Shown one piece after another: positions 45,001-57,234 of a stretch of DNA of 64,000 nt. Position 1 is the first letter of the stretch. Every line of letters begins with the position of its first letter. A program made the position numbers and the translations under genes. A model generated the notes under the pieces. The model was not told the DNA's origin and ran no database searches. It saw only the letters and a program-made list of their open reading frames with translations. This stretch comes from Maratus speciosus (taxonomy: Eukaryota; Arthropoda; Arachnida; Araneae; Salticidae). The DNA lies in NCBI GenBank assembly GCA_963932465.1, contig OZ010794.1, positions 215,662,633 to 215,726,632 of the forward strand, given 5' to 3'.

Positions 45001-45883
45001 GTTGCGGTATACGTTTTTAAATTTGACTGTTGTTATTATTATTTTTTTTATATTATGTGGTGTTTATAAATTCAATAGGTCATATACTGGGAATCACTAT
45101 CGCAAGTACAATTCCGTTTATTGACAGAAATTGCTGAATGGGAATTTTCCTGCGGAACTAAATTTTTGCATACATACATACAAAGTTATAGAGCATATAC
45201 AGGGCTGCACAAAAAATAGATATTTTACCAACTAACTGACAGCAATTGCAGAAATTGGGTTTTCAAATGCGTTATGTGTTTTCTAATTTATTTATTTAGA
45301 CACCACCTTTCTCCGTAATAAGCTGTAAAGTTTTGTTTCAATATTCTGAATGTATTGGAAAGTGTTTCATAATTTATGCTAGACACATGATTTTTAGCTC
45401 ATGTTTCTTTTTACAAATATTCTTTTTCAATTTCTCCAAAGAATTTTTGAAAAAATACGGAGTCTTACTGTATTAAATATAAGAAAAAATACATGAATAC
45501 ATTTCGAAATTATTAAAAATAGTGCTTAGTTTCCATCTGGTCTAAGAATGTTCAACTTGTGTCCCGCGGAGTTGCGAACTTATTATTGTAAAGTTTAAAT
45601 CCTTTTTATCTCTTTATGGCCGATGGACGCTGGAAGTTTTATGGGAGATAAAGTGAGGGGGGGGGGGAGGTATTACTCTTCACAGATATTTGAAATGTAT
45701 TGTATTTTTCTCATTTTCAATAGGAGAATATATTAGGTACCTAAAATAATTCCTGTTATCGGAAAATTTTAAATGTAATTATTTTTCCTAGGTGGTGAGA
45801 AGGAGAAAAATGACACCCGAAAAAAAAGGGCACTTTTATTACAATGGAACTTACAAAAATCACATTTATTTTGTATATTACTA
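45001..45883. other. unannotated spacer
   Basis: One more CAGGGCTGCACAAAAAATAG motif occurs near 45199, and a G-run at 45658-45667. No gene or defined element is seen. Confidence 0.45.
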
Positions 45884-46451
45884 CTAGCAGGCTATGCCCG
45901 CTGCGCTGGTCAATATTTCCAAATGAACCTTGGATTAAACTAAATGGTGAATTTGAACTTGTATTTTAAACAATATGGATCTTCAGCTTGACCTTGCACA
46001 TTACTGAAAACGATGCGAACGCCATTGCGATATAATGTTATCTTAAGCGTTGGACAAAATTTAGCAATTAAGAAGTAATATTTTTAGTTGATTATAAACA
46101 GCGCACTTATGGTCGGGTAATGAGACCGTTATGACAACAGGAATTAATACCTCTGTAACTAATCAACATATAATGAAATCGTATATACTAACACCATTCC
46201 TAAAAGTCATGCAACAGGGCCACTTGTAACAAAATATGTTCTGTAGATTTTTTAAAAAAGGCTAAACTTTCATAATCAGGTTCACTTAATTTTTGAACTT
46301 TAACTGTTGCTCTATAACTAAGTACCCTTGAACAATATGTATACACTAAAGCCTTTCCAAAATTATTACCTAACTAATTGTGGTATATCCTACGAAAGTA
46401 TTATAAACAATCGGAATGAAATACAAATTTCCGTTGTAAATATATAGTAGA
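45884..46451 (-). mobile_element. short Helitron-like element
   Basis: On the minus strand it begins TCTACTATATATTTAC after A and ends GCGCAGCGGGCATAGCCTG then CTAG before T. The last bases can form the hairpin AGCGGGC-ATA-GCCTGCT. The interior holds about 1.7 units of the ~164-bp repeat described at 50302-51000. At 568 bp it is a strongly reduced derivative. Confidence 0.58.
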
Positions 46452-47137
46452 TGATGATGATGAGATTTTGTGTAATAGAATTCATAGTAAAGTTTTCGCT
46501 TCAAACTAAAACGATGCTTTCAACATTAAAGCTAATACACCAATATGTGAAGTATCCGATTACGGAAGGTTAACTTGAATTCTCATGAGTAACTACTCAA
46601 AGAAAAGTGAATATGTGGCTTTTGTGATACTTTTATGTCAGCCGGGCGCAGGTAATAAATCAATAAAGATTGTTTTCATAGCATATTCTTATTTTATTAT
46701 TTTCATTTAAAACACAAACCTTTCACTCATTTAATTTAAAATTCATGCCTTATACTAATTTCATTTATAAAACTGAAAAAATAAACAATAACAGGGAATA
46801 ATGCCATAATTAAAAGCAAAAAAAACATTTTTAATTTACATACGCAAAATGTAACTACTGCTACTGGGAATTTTAAAAATGCTATCAGCGAGATGTGCGC
46901 ACGGTTGTTATAAATGTACCCATTTTTTCTTCTTATCGAGGAGCAATTTATAAATCGCACAATATTATTCCAATTCCAATTTCTTTCATTGAGGAACCTA
47001 TGACCGGAAAAAATGGAAAAAGACTCTTGTAGATTCTTCGGATGACGGCATCTGACGCCATAAATCGAGTTTATATATATATGAAAATAATTTTTAAGTC
47101 GTTACAAACATTGCTTTCATACTTAAATATTTTCATT
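46452..47137. other. unannotated spacer
   Basis: No gene. A minus-strand open frame at 46736-46960 has no recognisable product. Confidence 0.45.
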
Positions 47138-47431
47138 GGTACTACTTGTTATCCCGTCGACCAATTTCGCCAAATTATATAAATCGCCAAACCATTCGCC
47201 AAATTATATAAATTGACATAATCTTTACTTTAAATAACGAAATAACAAATAAATTAGTATAACATTAATAAAAATACAAATAAAACGTCGAAATTAAAAT
47301 CACTTGATGACGTAAACACGTGTAGTTTGTTTAAATTCAAGTGAATTCGATATTTACGATCAACCATTATTGGCATTTAATCTTATAGTTTAACGATAGA
47401 TTTTTGGTCGACGGAATATCTAAGTAGTACC
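47138..47431. mobile_element. hAT-like MITE family C, copy 1
   Basis: A 294-bp element with ends GGTACTACTTgTTATCCCG and the inverse GGTACTACTTAGaTATTCCG, then TCGACCA. Flanks TTTTCATT and TTTTCTAT are an imperfect 8-bp duplication. The inner sequence contains AACGTCGAAATTAAAATCAC and GGCATTTAATCTTATAGTTT. Other copies are at 51729, 57235, 58723, 59195 and 62960. Confidence 0.82.
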
Positions 47432-48429
47432 TTTTCTATTTTTGTTTTATAACGCTAAATTCTCAGTAATTTTTTCCCTTTTATTTTACATAAAATCACT
47501 ATTTTTTTAAAAGATTAAGATGCTTGCATTTTTATTTCAAACTCATAGAGCCGTTTTTATTTTTTAGCCAAAAGGGTTGATTTGAATTTTTTCCGTTGCT
47601 AGAGTAACTGATGTAATGATAGATATTTTGAGGTTTAGATGCCAAAGACATCGCCAAATTAGAAAAATATGAAATGTGTCATGAGCTGTTGGACTTATAA
47701 AAATTTATTTGGTAGCATTCGATTCAGCATACAAAACTACATTAAAATATGCTATCATTTGACGCATAATTTTGATATTCGATTTTTTTCCCCTCCCCGT
47801 GCAAAAACCATTATGGGTGACACTTTAGAAAATCCTTTCTTAGCAGAAGTTTATGTCATAAGAAGTATTTTTACCACGATTTACAAGATTTTAGGTTCAG
47901 TAGTTTGCGCTGTGCGTTAATTAGTCCCCTAATCCAGACTTTATTTTATATACTATATTAGATATGCGATTTTGCGTTGAATCGATGATCGAAAATTAGT
48001 CCAATATCATTTGAAATATTACATAACAGAGTAGAAAGTACGAAGAAAGGCGAAGAAGAAATGACGAATGACAAAAGACTTGTAATTTTTTTTTCAAAAT
48101 GTTGAATTTTTCCATAGTAATAACGTATTAAAACATAAATTTCCTTAAAAATTATCTTTATTTCCTGGATTTCGAATCTGTGAATTTTCCTATAAATGAA
48201 ATTGGCGGTATGACTTGAGAAAATAGATAATATTTGCTTAAATAAAATGGGTAATATTCGTTGATCTGAGTTCGAGTTTATAAATATCATATGCTTTCGG
48301 AATTACGGCGAAAAACATTTTAAAAAGTATGAAATTATTTTACAATATGTATGTGTGGCAGAAATTCACACTGAAATTTAAGTATTCGATTCCATTTTTA
48401 AAATATTAACTGATATCTATATAAGTTAC
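47432..48429. other. unannotated spacer
   Basis: Open frames at 47669-47920 (+) and 47958-48290 (-) match nothing I know. GCGCTGTGCGTTAATTAGTC near 47907 may be the end of an unrecognised repeat. Confidence 0.42.
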
Positions 48430-48777
48430 AATTGAATATGAAAATGTACTCAAAAAATGATCTCTTTCACCTAAAAAAACACCATTTGTGAGAACATCCT
48501 CAAGCTAATGTCACGCTTATGCATTTTTGGCTTAAAATCACATTGTTTGGCGACAAAAGAAAAATAAAAAATTGTAAAGAAACAAATAGTAATTACACAT
48601 GTGACTCACAATTACATCTGCTTGTTTCTTCTATAAGTCACGTGATGGGACAATTAGATATAAAAAAAAAGAAAAGAACAGAACAGAAAGAAAATGTCGT
48701 TAAAATTTCATCTAATCAAATTTTCAGATTCGTTTCCATATCTAACGCAAGCAATAAAGAGCCAAATATCTATTTTA

Positions 48778-48957
48778 TATCTGAACGAAACTCCTTCATG
48801 CAACCTTTCCGTAGATACATGAATCGGGAGGGTGGCGGTCTTAACCAATAATTTAAGATAATTGCTGAAATTACTACGAAAAATATTTTAAAGGGGCTCT
48901 ACGCGGGCCCCTAATACAGTTAGAGGAAATCGGAAGACGGCAAAATAATCGCGGGGA
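48778..48957. repeat. 178-bp block, copy 1
   Basis: Begins TATCTGAACGAAACTCCTTC and ends AATAATCGCGGGGA. Near the right end is the GC-rich palindromic AGGGGCTCTACGCGGGCCCC. Copies at 49568-49747 and 54369-54548 are over 95% alike by eye. Here it sits in a different context from the other two, so it seems able to move on its own. Confidence 0.72.
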
Positions 48958-49567
48958 ATCATATCAAGTGTAATATTTCTTATTAAATTAATTTTTAAGC
49001 ATTTCAGGTTTTGATTAAATGTTTCCGTTTTTTAATATTATCACTCATTAAAACGGATTTTCTTCTTCTTTTTTTCTTTTTTTTTCATTTAAATAAAATT
49101 AGTAACAGTTTTTCTTTTATTTTTCGAGGTTTAATAGCCGTTTCAATTTTTTTTTATCAACGATGAATTTCGCCAAGAAATAAAATGGTAACCTTATCGC
49201 TTAAAATAACAGAATTTTCCGTCATAATTCTAAAACTAATATAGGTAGAACAATGTGTTATGGATTAAAACCTTCCCTGAAACAATACCTATCTAACGGT
49301 ATAGGTTCCGTAAAAATCCATGCAGTGGAACTCGAAATCTAGGCGTTCGGAACGAAATTTCCGTTTGGATTTAATATATATAATAGATAATAGAATTGAT
49401 AATAGATTTTATATATATATAATAGAGTAGATAATAGATGATGTGTTATGAACTATCTCAAAGTGTAAAACAGATCGCATTGTTAGATTTCCTAATTTTA
49501 ACAATATCGCGTTATGTTAGTTCCAGATTCCACCACCAGGGAACGCACCCTATTCTTAACGAAAGCG

Positions 49568-49747
49568 TATCTGAACGAAACTCCTTCATGCAACCTTTCC
49601 GTAGATACATGAATCGGGAGCGTGGCGGTCTTAACCAATAATTTAAGATAATTGCTGAAATTACTACGAAAAATATTTTAAAGGGGCCCTACGCGGGCCC
49701 CTAATAGAGTTAGAGGAAATCGGAAGACGGCAAAATAATCGCGGGGA
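49568..49747. repeat. 178-bp block, copy 2
   Basis: Flanked by GAAAGCG on the left and AAAGTTTGCTTGGGTGCTTC on the right, the same context as copy 3. A short open frame (49438-49641) ends in this block; the apparent protein conservation follows from DNA conservation. Confidence 0.75.
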
Positions 49748-50029
49748 AAAGTTTGCTTGGGTGCTTCGGAGCTACTTTTGGCGCGAGATCTAAGCTCTAC
49801 GACCAATAGGAGCCCAGATATTTAAGGAAATATGAAGTAACAAAGTCCAAAATAATAGAATTTTCCCTAATAATTCTATAACTAATCTAGGTAGAATGAT
49901 GTGTTATAGCTTAAAACCTCCCCTGGAACGATACCTATCTAACGGTATAAGTTCCGTAAAAATCCATGCGGTAGAACTCGAAATCTCGGCGTTCGGAACG
50001 AAATTTCCGTTTGGATTTTATATATATAA

Positions 50030-51084
50030 CTAGCAGGCTATGCCCGCTACGCTGGTCTGTTTATCCGAACGAATCTTGAATCAAACTAAATGTATCAGTG
50101 AGTTTGACATTGTGATTTAAAGCAATCTGGAACCTAATTGAAATGTCCTTTTGTACTGCAGAAAACGACATGAACGCCATTGTGTATTATATTTTCTAAT
50201 GTGCAGACAATTTTTCCGCTATTAAGATCTCAACTCTTTTAATTGATCAATCACAGTAGGATTCGGTAAAGATTGATATTACAATATGGAATGTAATAAA
50301 GCAAAACCTGAAAAATTATTTAACTAATAAAGCAAACAAACTGACGAAATCCATCCAGTAAAACTTTTTTTAAAGGCTGATCTTTCATATTGGGGTCCAT
50401 CTGTTTATAGAACTTTCTCCCCATAATTCTATAACTAAGGAAAGTAGAATGATACGCAATAAACTAAAACCTCCCAAACATTGTCTAATCAACAAAGCAA
50501 GTATTATCAATATCCGCCATTTAGAACTTTTTGAAAAGTCTAATCTTTCATAATCGGTTTCACATGATTATGGAACTTTCCGCCTTTATTTTATGACTAA
50601 GCAACGTAGCACAATATGCAAAATACTAAAACCATATCTGAATAGGTATGGAACTAACAATGGAATTCCTATCAAAATCCGTTCTGTAGAACTTTTTAAA
50701 AATGCTAAACTTTCATAATCTGGTTCAACTGATTATAGGACTTTCCACCACATCTCTATTGTTAAGAAATGCAGAAGGGTATAGTATATAGTAAAACCCT
50801 GCCCGAAACATTATCTAACTAACAGTGCAAATCCAATCGAAATCCATTCTGCTGAATCTTTTAAAAAGACTAATCTTTCATAATCGGGTTCGTATGATTA
50901 TCTAACTTTTAAACATAATTATATGTATAAGCAACATACAAGGATATGTTATATGCCAAAATCTTCCCTGAAAAAGTATATAACTATCATTTCGATTCTC
51001 ATCAAAATCAAGTCAGGTGAGCCCAAGCTATATGCAGCCGGGACGAATTTCCCATTTGCATCTTAGTTTCGTATATATAGTAGA
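50030..51084 (-). mobile_element. Helitron-like element with internal tandem repeats
   Basis: On the minus strand it begins TCTACTATATATACGAAACT and ends ACCAGCGTAGCGGGCATAGC, CTG, CTAG (50030-50033), T. The last bases form the same terminal hairpin as the element at 45884-46451. It lies directly against the end of the preceding repeat. The interior is mainly ~164-bp tandem units. No protein is encoded. Confidence 0.62.
50302..51000. repeat. ~164-bp tandem repeat, ~4.3 units
   Basis: Units start with AAAAnCnnnCC-type text at 50302, 50465, 50628, 50793 and 50958, spacings of 163, 163, 165 and 165 bp. Each unit carries CTAATCTTTCATAATCGG, GATTATnnAACTTT and a CTAAGnAAnnTAGnA segment. Units differ by roughly a quarter, so the array is old. 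Confidence 0.82.
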
Positions 51085-51557
51085 AGCAGGAGTAAATAGA
51101 TCGATAAGAATATTGAATCTTAAAATTTAGGAAACTAAGTTATTCCTCGTTGTCTCTGCTGAATAATTTTAAAGACTTTTCAGTCGTCGAGTATTGAGAT
51201 TTACAATTATGTCTGCAACAATTGTATTTCATTTTGAGCCAAAATATTCTCGGTAAAATGAGCATATTTGGTGTGGGTTCCGATATTATAAAATATTTTT
51301 TTTTCAAAATCGCCATTTAAACTACGCACATGAAATTCTAAGTGTCTCTTAGCACTGCAGTAAACATTTCGCTTTTTAATCAGTGAAAAATGAAGTTATA
51401 ACTTAATGTTATTTAATAATAAAAAATACTTTTAATTTAAAAAAACAGTTAATTAAATTTTTTTGCAGTGTTACGATTGAATAATGATTAAAGCCAAAGA
51501 AATTCGCATTCAATAAATAGCAAGCCACAATGTTTGGCACAGTTTGCAATTAAATTT
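51085..51557. other. unannotated spacer
   Basis: No gene; AT-rich with no defined element boundary. Confidence 0.42.
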
Positions 51558-52210
51558 GGTACTTTTCCACTATAGGCGCCTTGGCGTTTTTTAAATAGCT
51601 TGGCGCAATTCGGACATCAGAAAGAGAGATTTATTGCTAATTGATATAAACAGTTAAGAAAACCAACTTGAAGAAATTTTTGTTTGTTTATATGTGTATA
51701 TTATTAATGTTTTTTACATACAAATTACGGTACTACTACTTAGTTATCCCGTCGATCAAAAATCTATCGCCAAACTATAAGATTAAATGCCAATAATGGT
51801 TGATCATAAATGTCACATACACTTGACTTTAAGCAAGTTACACGTATTTACGACATCAAGTGATTTTTATTTCGACGTTATAGTTGTATTTTTATTAATT
51901 TTATACTAATTTATTTGTTCTTTCGTTATTTAAAATAAAAATTATGTCAATTTGTATAATTTGGCGATTTATATAATTTAGCGAAATTGTTCAACAGAAT
52001 AACTAAGTAGTACCCAAATTACTGCTGTTTCTATATAAAATTAGATAAATAGCATCTTTATGTTAAATAAATTATATAAACATAGAAAAAAATGCTTGTG
52101 TATATGAAATGAAACAGCGAACTGGTTGACAGAAAATATGTTGCCAAATTTCCTTCCCCGCCAATGCTATTTTCTCTATTTCGCCAAGATCCCTATACTG
52201 GAAAAGTACC
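51558..52210. mobile_element. hAT-like element family D, copy 1 (with nested family C)
   Basis: Ends GGTACTTTTCCACTATAGG and the inverse GGTACTTTTCCAGTATAGG bound 653 bp; 367 bp remain after removing the nested element at 51729-52014. The interior holds AGCTTGGCGCAATTCGG and GTTGCCAAATTTCCTTC, also found at 59047-59685. No 8-bp duplication is visible at the outer ends. Confidence 0.66.
51729..52014. mobile_element. hAT-like MITE family C, copy 2
   Basis: Inverted relative to copy 1. Its ends GGTACTACTACTTAGTTATC and (inverse) GGTACTACTTAGTTATTCTG are flanked by a perfect 8-bp duplication, CAAATTAC (51721-51728 and 52015-52022). An 8-bp duplication is the hAT-superfamily signature. Confidence 0.9.
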
Positions 52211-52929
52211 AAAATATGTTTGCACGTTTTGGATTGAAATAAATGGCGCAATAGCGTACATTTTGGTATGGTGTTGGTATATCGTAAATGTAGCAAAATG
52301 TCTCCAAAAAACTATTTCTCAAATTTCGCCAATTCTCTGTAAATTCGGTTACAGAATTGGTTCGCTTTAAAAACACAGAATCAATTTTAACCTTTTCCTA
52401 AGTTAATTGTGCGTCGAACCACGCCCGGTAACATACGCCATTTGTCTGTAGGCTCAATTATGTAACTTATCTATACCTAATATGCCAATTGCCTCTGGAC
52501 TCGATTACGTAATTTATCTCCTTAATTAAGGCATACTTTAAAAACTACATCTACTTTCCAATTTTCCTGATTTTAGATCAATGGGTTTTGTTGGATGCTA
52601 TAAAGCTTGAGGCAATTCGGGCTTCAGAAAGTGAGATTTGTGACCAAATGATATGAACAGCTGTGAAAACAAATAAAATGAACTTTTATGCTTTTTAAAA
52701 TATGTATTCCTATATATAAACCTTTTATTTATGAATATTAATATTTTTGTTATTTATATACAATTTACTTCTGTTTTTATATAAAAAGAGATAAGTGTCT
52801 TCTTTATAGTAAATAAATTCTATAATTATTGAACAGAAAATATGCATTAAAACTTTCCTTTTTCTCTCCAAACCCATTTCTTCCACTTCGCAAAGGAAAA
52901 ATTTGAAAATTACAGAATTTACCCCCTTG
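52211..52929. other. decayed family D-like sequence and spacer
   Basis: GCTTGAGGCAATTCGGGCTT and AGAAAGTGAGATTTGTGACC near 52607-52645, then TTTACTTCTGTTTTTATATA near 52768, are a diverged family D-like stretch lacking clear ends. No gene. Confidence 0.45.
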
Positions 52930-53397
52930 CACTATGACTAAACAGTGTCAAACAATACATTATATACTAAAACTATCTCTGAAAAATTGCCAAACTAACA
53001 ATGCAAATTCTATCAAAAACCGTTTATTATAACTTTTTTTAAAGGCTAAATTGTGATAATTGAGTTCACCAGATTACAGAATTTTCCCCAAAATTGTATG
53101 GCTAAGCAACGTAGATGGACATGGTTTATACTGAAATCTTTCCTTGAAAATTATCTAATTACAGTCCAAGTTCCATCGAAACACATTCGGCAGAATCTTT
53201 TATAAAGGCTAATTTTTCATTATCAGGTTCATCTCACAAAAGAACTTTAAACCATAATGCGATTCCAAGAAACATAGAACGACGTGTTACGTACTAAAAC
53301 CTTCCCCGAAAAATTACCTATCTAACAATGTAAGTTCAGCAAAAACCGAGTTCTAAGCAGCCGGAATGAAATTTCCATTTGAATTACATATATATAT
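52930..53397. repeat. ~164-bp repeat remnant, ~2.5 units
   Basis: Same unit as at 50302-51000: unit starts near 52972, 53132 and 53298 (spacing 160 and 166). It ends in AATGAAATTTCCATTTGAAT and an AT run, like the 5' tips of the Helitron-like elements (minus strand), so it is probably a 3'-truncated element. Confidence 0.68.
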
Positions 53398-53439
53398 ATA
53401 TATAAGTAGAATTAGATTTTTCCAAAAATGCAGTCGTCT

Positions 53440-54830
53440 ACTTGAAAAATAACCAATATTGTGAATGTCGCTCAAACCGAAGCCACGCTTGTGCATTTTT
53501 GGCTTAAAATTAAATTGTTTGGCTGTAAAATGAAATCGTAAATAAACAGACAATATGAAAATCACAAGTACCGTCATTTTTATAATTACATCTGCTAGTT
53601 TCTTCTGAAAGTCACATGATGGATGAGTTAAATAAAATAAAAAGTAAATTATAAAAAAAGTTCTAAAACAAAAACAAAATTGTCACTCAGGTATTATCTT
53701 ATCAGATTTGCTGATGCATTTTTTTTAACCTGACGCAAGCGATAAATTGCCAGATATAGTTTAAAACTGCAATCTTTCATATTGAATAAATTTTTAAGCA
53801 TTAAAACATTACCTTTCATTTTTAAAATCGATAATGTCGTTTTATAAGATTGCCACTCGTCAAAACTGTTTTTCTTTTCTCTTTTTTTTTTTCTTTTAAA
53901 CAAAATTAATAAAAGTTTTCTTCCGATATGTACAGCCATTTCAATACATTTATCAACGAAATTTATCGCCAATAAAATAACAGTAACCCTTTCGCCCAAA
54001 ATAACACAACTTTCCGTCATAATTCTATAACTATTCTAGGTACAATGATGTGTTATAACTTAACACCTTCCCTGAAACATTACCTATCTAGCGGTATAAG
54101 TTCCGTCAAAATCCATGCAGTAGAACTCGAAATCTGGGCGTTCGGAACGAAATTTACGTTTGGATTTTATATATATAATAGATAATAGAATAGATAATAG
54201 ATTATATATATATATATATATAATAGAATAGATAATAGATTATGTGTTATGAACTATCTCAAAGTTTAAAACAGATCGCATTGTTAGATTTCCTAATTTT
54301 AACAATATCGCGTTATGTTAGTTCCACATTCCACCACCAGGGAGCGCACTCTATTCTTAACGAAAGCGTATCTGAACGAAACTCCTTCATGCAACCTTTC
54401 CGTAGATACATGAGTCGGGAGGGTGGCGGTCTTAACCAATAATTTAAGATAATTGCTGAAATTACTACGAAAAATATTTTAAAGGGTCCCTACGCGGGCC
54501 CCTAATAGAGTTAGAGGAAATCGGAAGACGGCAAAATAATTGCGGGGAAAAGTTTGCTTGGGTGCTTCGGAGCTACTTTTGGCGCGATATCTAAGCTCTA
54601 CGACCAATAGGAACCCAGATATTTAAGGAAATATGAAGTAACAAAGTCCAAAATAACAGAATTTTCCGTAATAATTCTATAACTAATCTAGATAGAATGA
54701 TGCGTTATAGCTTAAAGCCTTCCCTGAAACGATACTTATCTAACGGTATAAGTTCTGTAAAAATCCATGCGGTAGAACTCGAAATCTCGGCGTTCGGAAC
54801 GAAATTTCCGTTTGGATTATATATATATAA
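53440..54830. repeat. long duplicated repeat, copy 2
   Basis: Partner of 48430-50029. The right 850 bp (53990-54830 against 49190-50029) are closely similar, about 95% by eye, and the left part is more diverged. Includes AATAGATAATAGA tracts and (AT)n at about 54206-54222. Confidence 0.7.
54369..54548. repeat. 178-bp block, copy 3
   Basis: Same context as the block at 49568-49747. Few substitutions separate the three copies. Confidence 0.75.
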
Positions 54831-56578
54831 CTAGAAAGGTAGCCCGTCAAAAATGACGGAAAATTAAATATAAAGATATATGCAACTCATGTGCAAGAAT
54901 ATGAGTTTTTCTTGCTTGTACCGCAGTAATAGATGAAAATAACACATTTTAAGAACGAAACACATTTATGAAAAACTGTGTACAGTAGAAGACCACTAAT
55001 TTGCGCAGTTTAGTTCCAAGTGTTGTGCAGATTTGAGACTTTTTGCGGTCATGTCTATTCAATCTTTGTTTACATTTTTTTAAATTCATATATTAGACAA
55101 TATAGATTGTTAATTCTTAAAAATAAATAAATTACACACTTGAAGTAAGGTAAAAACTATTTAACTATCGTATACGATTTAATGAAATGCTATTACACGT
55201 GTGTGCTTCACGATCTTCGTTACGACGTTGGCGAAATTGGCTACAACTTGTCATAATCATAATTGTGTGGGCCGCTATAACAAAGACGTAACCAGTTTTT
55301 AATAAAATTTCTGATATAAAGTAGTTTTCAAAAACTTGTGTTAAATTGCCGGCCGTTCTGATGTTATGTCAGTCCTAGGAATAATATTTGTAGCACTGAA
55401 GAGTTTCCATGTATATAAAGAATTTAGAAAAGTTTCTCCAAAAAAAAGGTCCTGAAATGACATTGTAATTCTCTAACTTCAAAATTTAATCAGGCACTGA
55501 TGTTGCTTACTGAAATCTAATAAATACAGTTATTTTGAATATTACAACAGAATTAAACAGTTACATTTATTTAACTTAAACCCGCTGTTACGCCAATGTT
55601 ATTTTTTAGTATTAAGAAAGAAAATTATTTTAATTTTTCAAGTCATACATTTATAATTTTTTTTATTATTTAATAACTAAATAATGAAAAAATATGCTTT
55701 TGTTCTGAGCTCATAAATTTGACAATAAAGTAATGTAACTAAGAGACATTGCAAAATAAAATCTTTGTGAATTCAAACCATAAACAAACGATACCGCGAC
55801 CATTTTACCTACTATGACGTCACAAGAATATTGTCCATCGATTGTTGGAGAACTTACTTTGTAAATGATTACCCCAATTATTTATTATTTTTTACGACTC
55901 ACGATGAATGAATCACTTGCATTTGTTTAGGTTTATGGAATGAGATATTAATCTGCCAACCTAACTTCAACTGAAGTTATCCTAGGATACATGTACTTTT
56001 TAATCGAAATTAAAAACAATGCTTTGATTTCGAAATAAAATGTTTTAGTTTATATAATTGGTCATTTCTATTAATTATTTATTTAGGTACTTTTCCATTA
56101 TAGCTCATTTTTTAAGAAAGCTTGGCGCAATTCGGACTTCAGAAAGTGAGATATGTTGCCAAAATATATAAACAGCTATGAAACAAACCTGATGAATTTT
56201 TATTTTTGTTTATACATGTATTTATTATTATTAATTATTTATTTAGGTACTTTTCCACTATAGAGCACTTTGCATTTAAAAAGAAAAGCTTTTCGCAATT
56301 CGGGCATCAGAAAGTGAGATATGTTGCCAAAATATATAAGCAGCTATTAAAAGAAATCTAATGAACTTTTCTTTCTAGTTATATGCGTATGTCTTTACAT
56401 AAAAAAAATAATTTCTAAATATATGTAATATTTTTTTATATATACAAATTACGGCACAGATGTCCACCGGGGTACCTAACTGGCAGCAAAATGGTGTAAT
56501 TATGCCTGATATGGTAAACCGGCTTTTGTTTTTTATTTATTAATAAATTATTTATTTACTTTTTTTTTCTTTTTCTTT

Positions 56579-56786
56579 GGCAGAGATGATATGTAAATAT
56601 TGACCCATATTGACGCGATTTTCTTCCGACGCTAATTTGGCGAAAACCTCGTTACCATATCATCTATATCCCGGTTACCCTATTAAGCAAAATAACAACA
56701 CTTTGGCGCCAGTTAAGTACCCGATGCGTATATTTCATTGGCGTAAAAAAATCGCGCCAATATGAGGCGTATATGACATCTGTGCC
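56579..56786. mobile_element. miniature element family B, copy B1
   Basis: About 208 bp with ends GGCAGAGATGATATG and, inverse, GGCACAGATGTCATATACGC. It contains ATTTGGCG and CTTTGGCGCCAGTTAAGTAC. The flank is T-rich, so the target duplication is not certain. Confidence 0.68.
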
Positions 56787-56835
56787 TTTTTTAATTTTAT
56801 AAACTGTTTTGTTTTATAGTTATTAATTAAACTTT

Positions 56836-57032
56836 GGCACAGATGTCATATACGCCTAATATTGGCGAGATATTTTTTCGACGCCAATTTGGCAAAAACA
56901 TCAACAGCATAAACAACATCCGGGTTATCATATCAAGCAAAATAACGACACTTTTGCGCCAGTTAAGTATCCGTTGCTCATATAATATTGGCGTCAGAAA
57001 AAAATCGCGCCAATCGTATATGACATCTGTGC
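56836..57032. mobile_element. miniature element family B, copy B2
   Basis: A 197-bp element with GGCACAGATGTCATATACGC ends and a perfect 8-bp duplication TAAACTTT on both sides. The paralogous position near 61688 is empty. Confidence 0.88.
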
Positions 57033-57234
57033 CTAAACTTTTATTTATTTATTGTTATTTCCTTTTCAAAATAATAGCAAATAATTTAAAAATGTGGTAT
57101 TCGAAAGCGAGATTTTTGCCAAATTGGCGTCAGAAAAAAAATCACGCCGAACCCGATGCGTATATGACATCTGTGCAAAATTACTTTTGTTTCTTTATAA
57201 AAATGGATAAATAGCTTTTTTATATTAAATAAAT

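Larger units (their letters stand above)
48430..50029. repeat. long duplicated repeat, copy 1
   Basis: Matches 53440-54830 in the same order: GCATTTTTGGCTTAAAAT, ATTACATCTGCTnGTTTCTT, then TTCCGTCATAATTCTA, CCTATCTAACGGTATA, CGGAACGAAATTTCCGTTTG, an ATAATAGATAATAGA tract and GAACTATCTCAAAGTnTAAA. Compared with copy 2 this copy carries an extra 178-bp block at 48778-48957. Its right edge is the next Helitron-like tip. Confidence 0.7.
56453..57176. mobile_element. miniature element family A, copy 1 (with two nested B elements)
   Basis: Ends GGCACAGATGTCCACCGGGG and, inverse, GCACAGATGTCATATACGCA, flanked by CAAATTAC and AAAATTAC (7 of 8 matching). Family B elements B1 and B2 are inserted. Without them it is about 310 bp. 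Confidence 0.72.

Noticed and set aside
50302..51000. CRISPR-like array
   Set aside because: Units of ~164 bp are continuous and diverged, with no short identical repeats separated by unique spacers; the sequence is eukaryotic.
48519..54442. Small protein family sharing the tail SERNSFMQPFRRYMNREGGG
   Set aside because: The three frames share only the 178-bp DNA block; their upstream parts differ and the DNA outside the frame is equally conserved.
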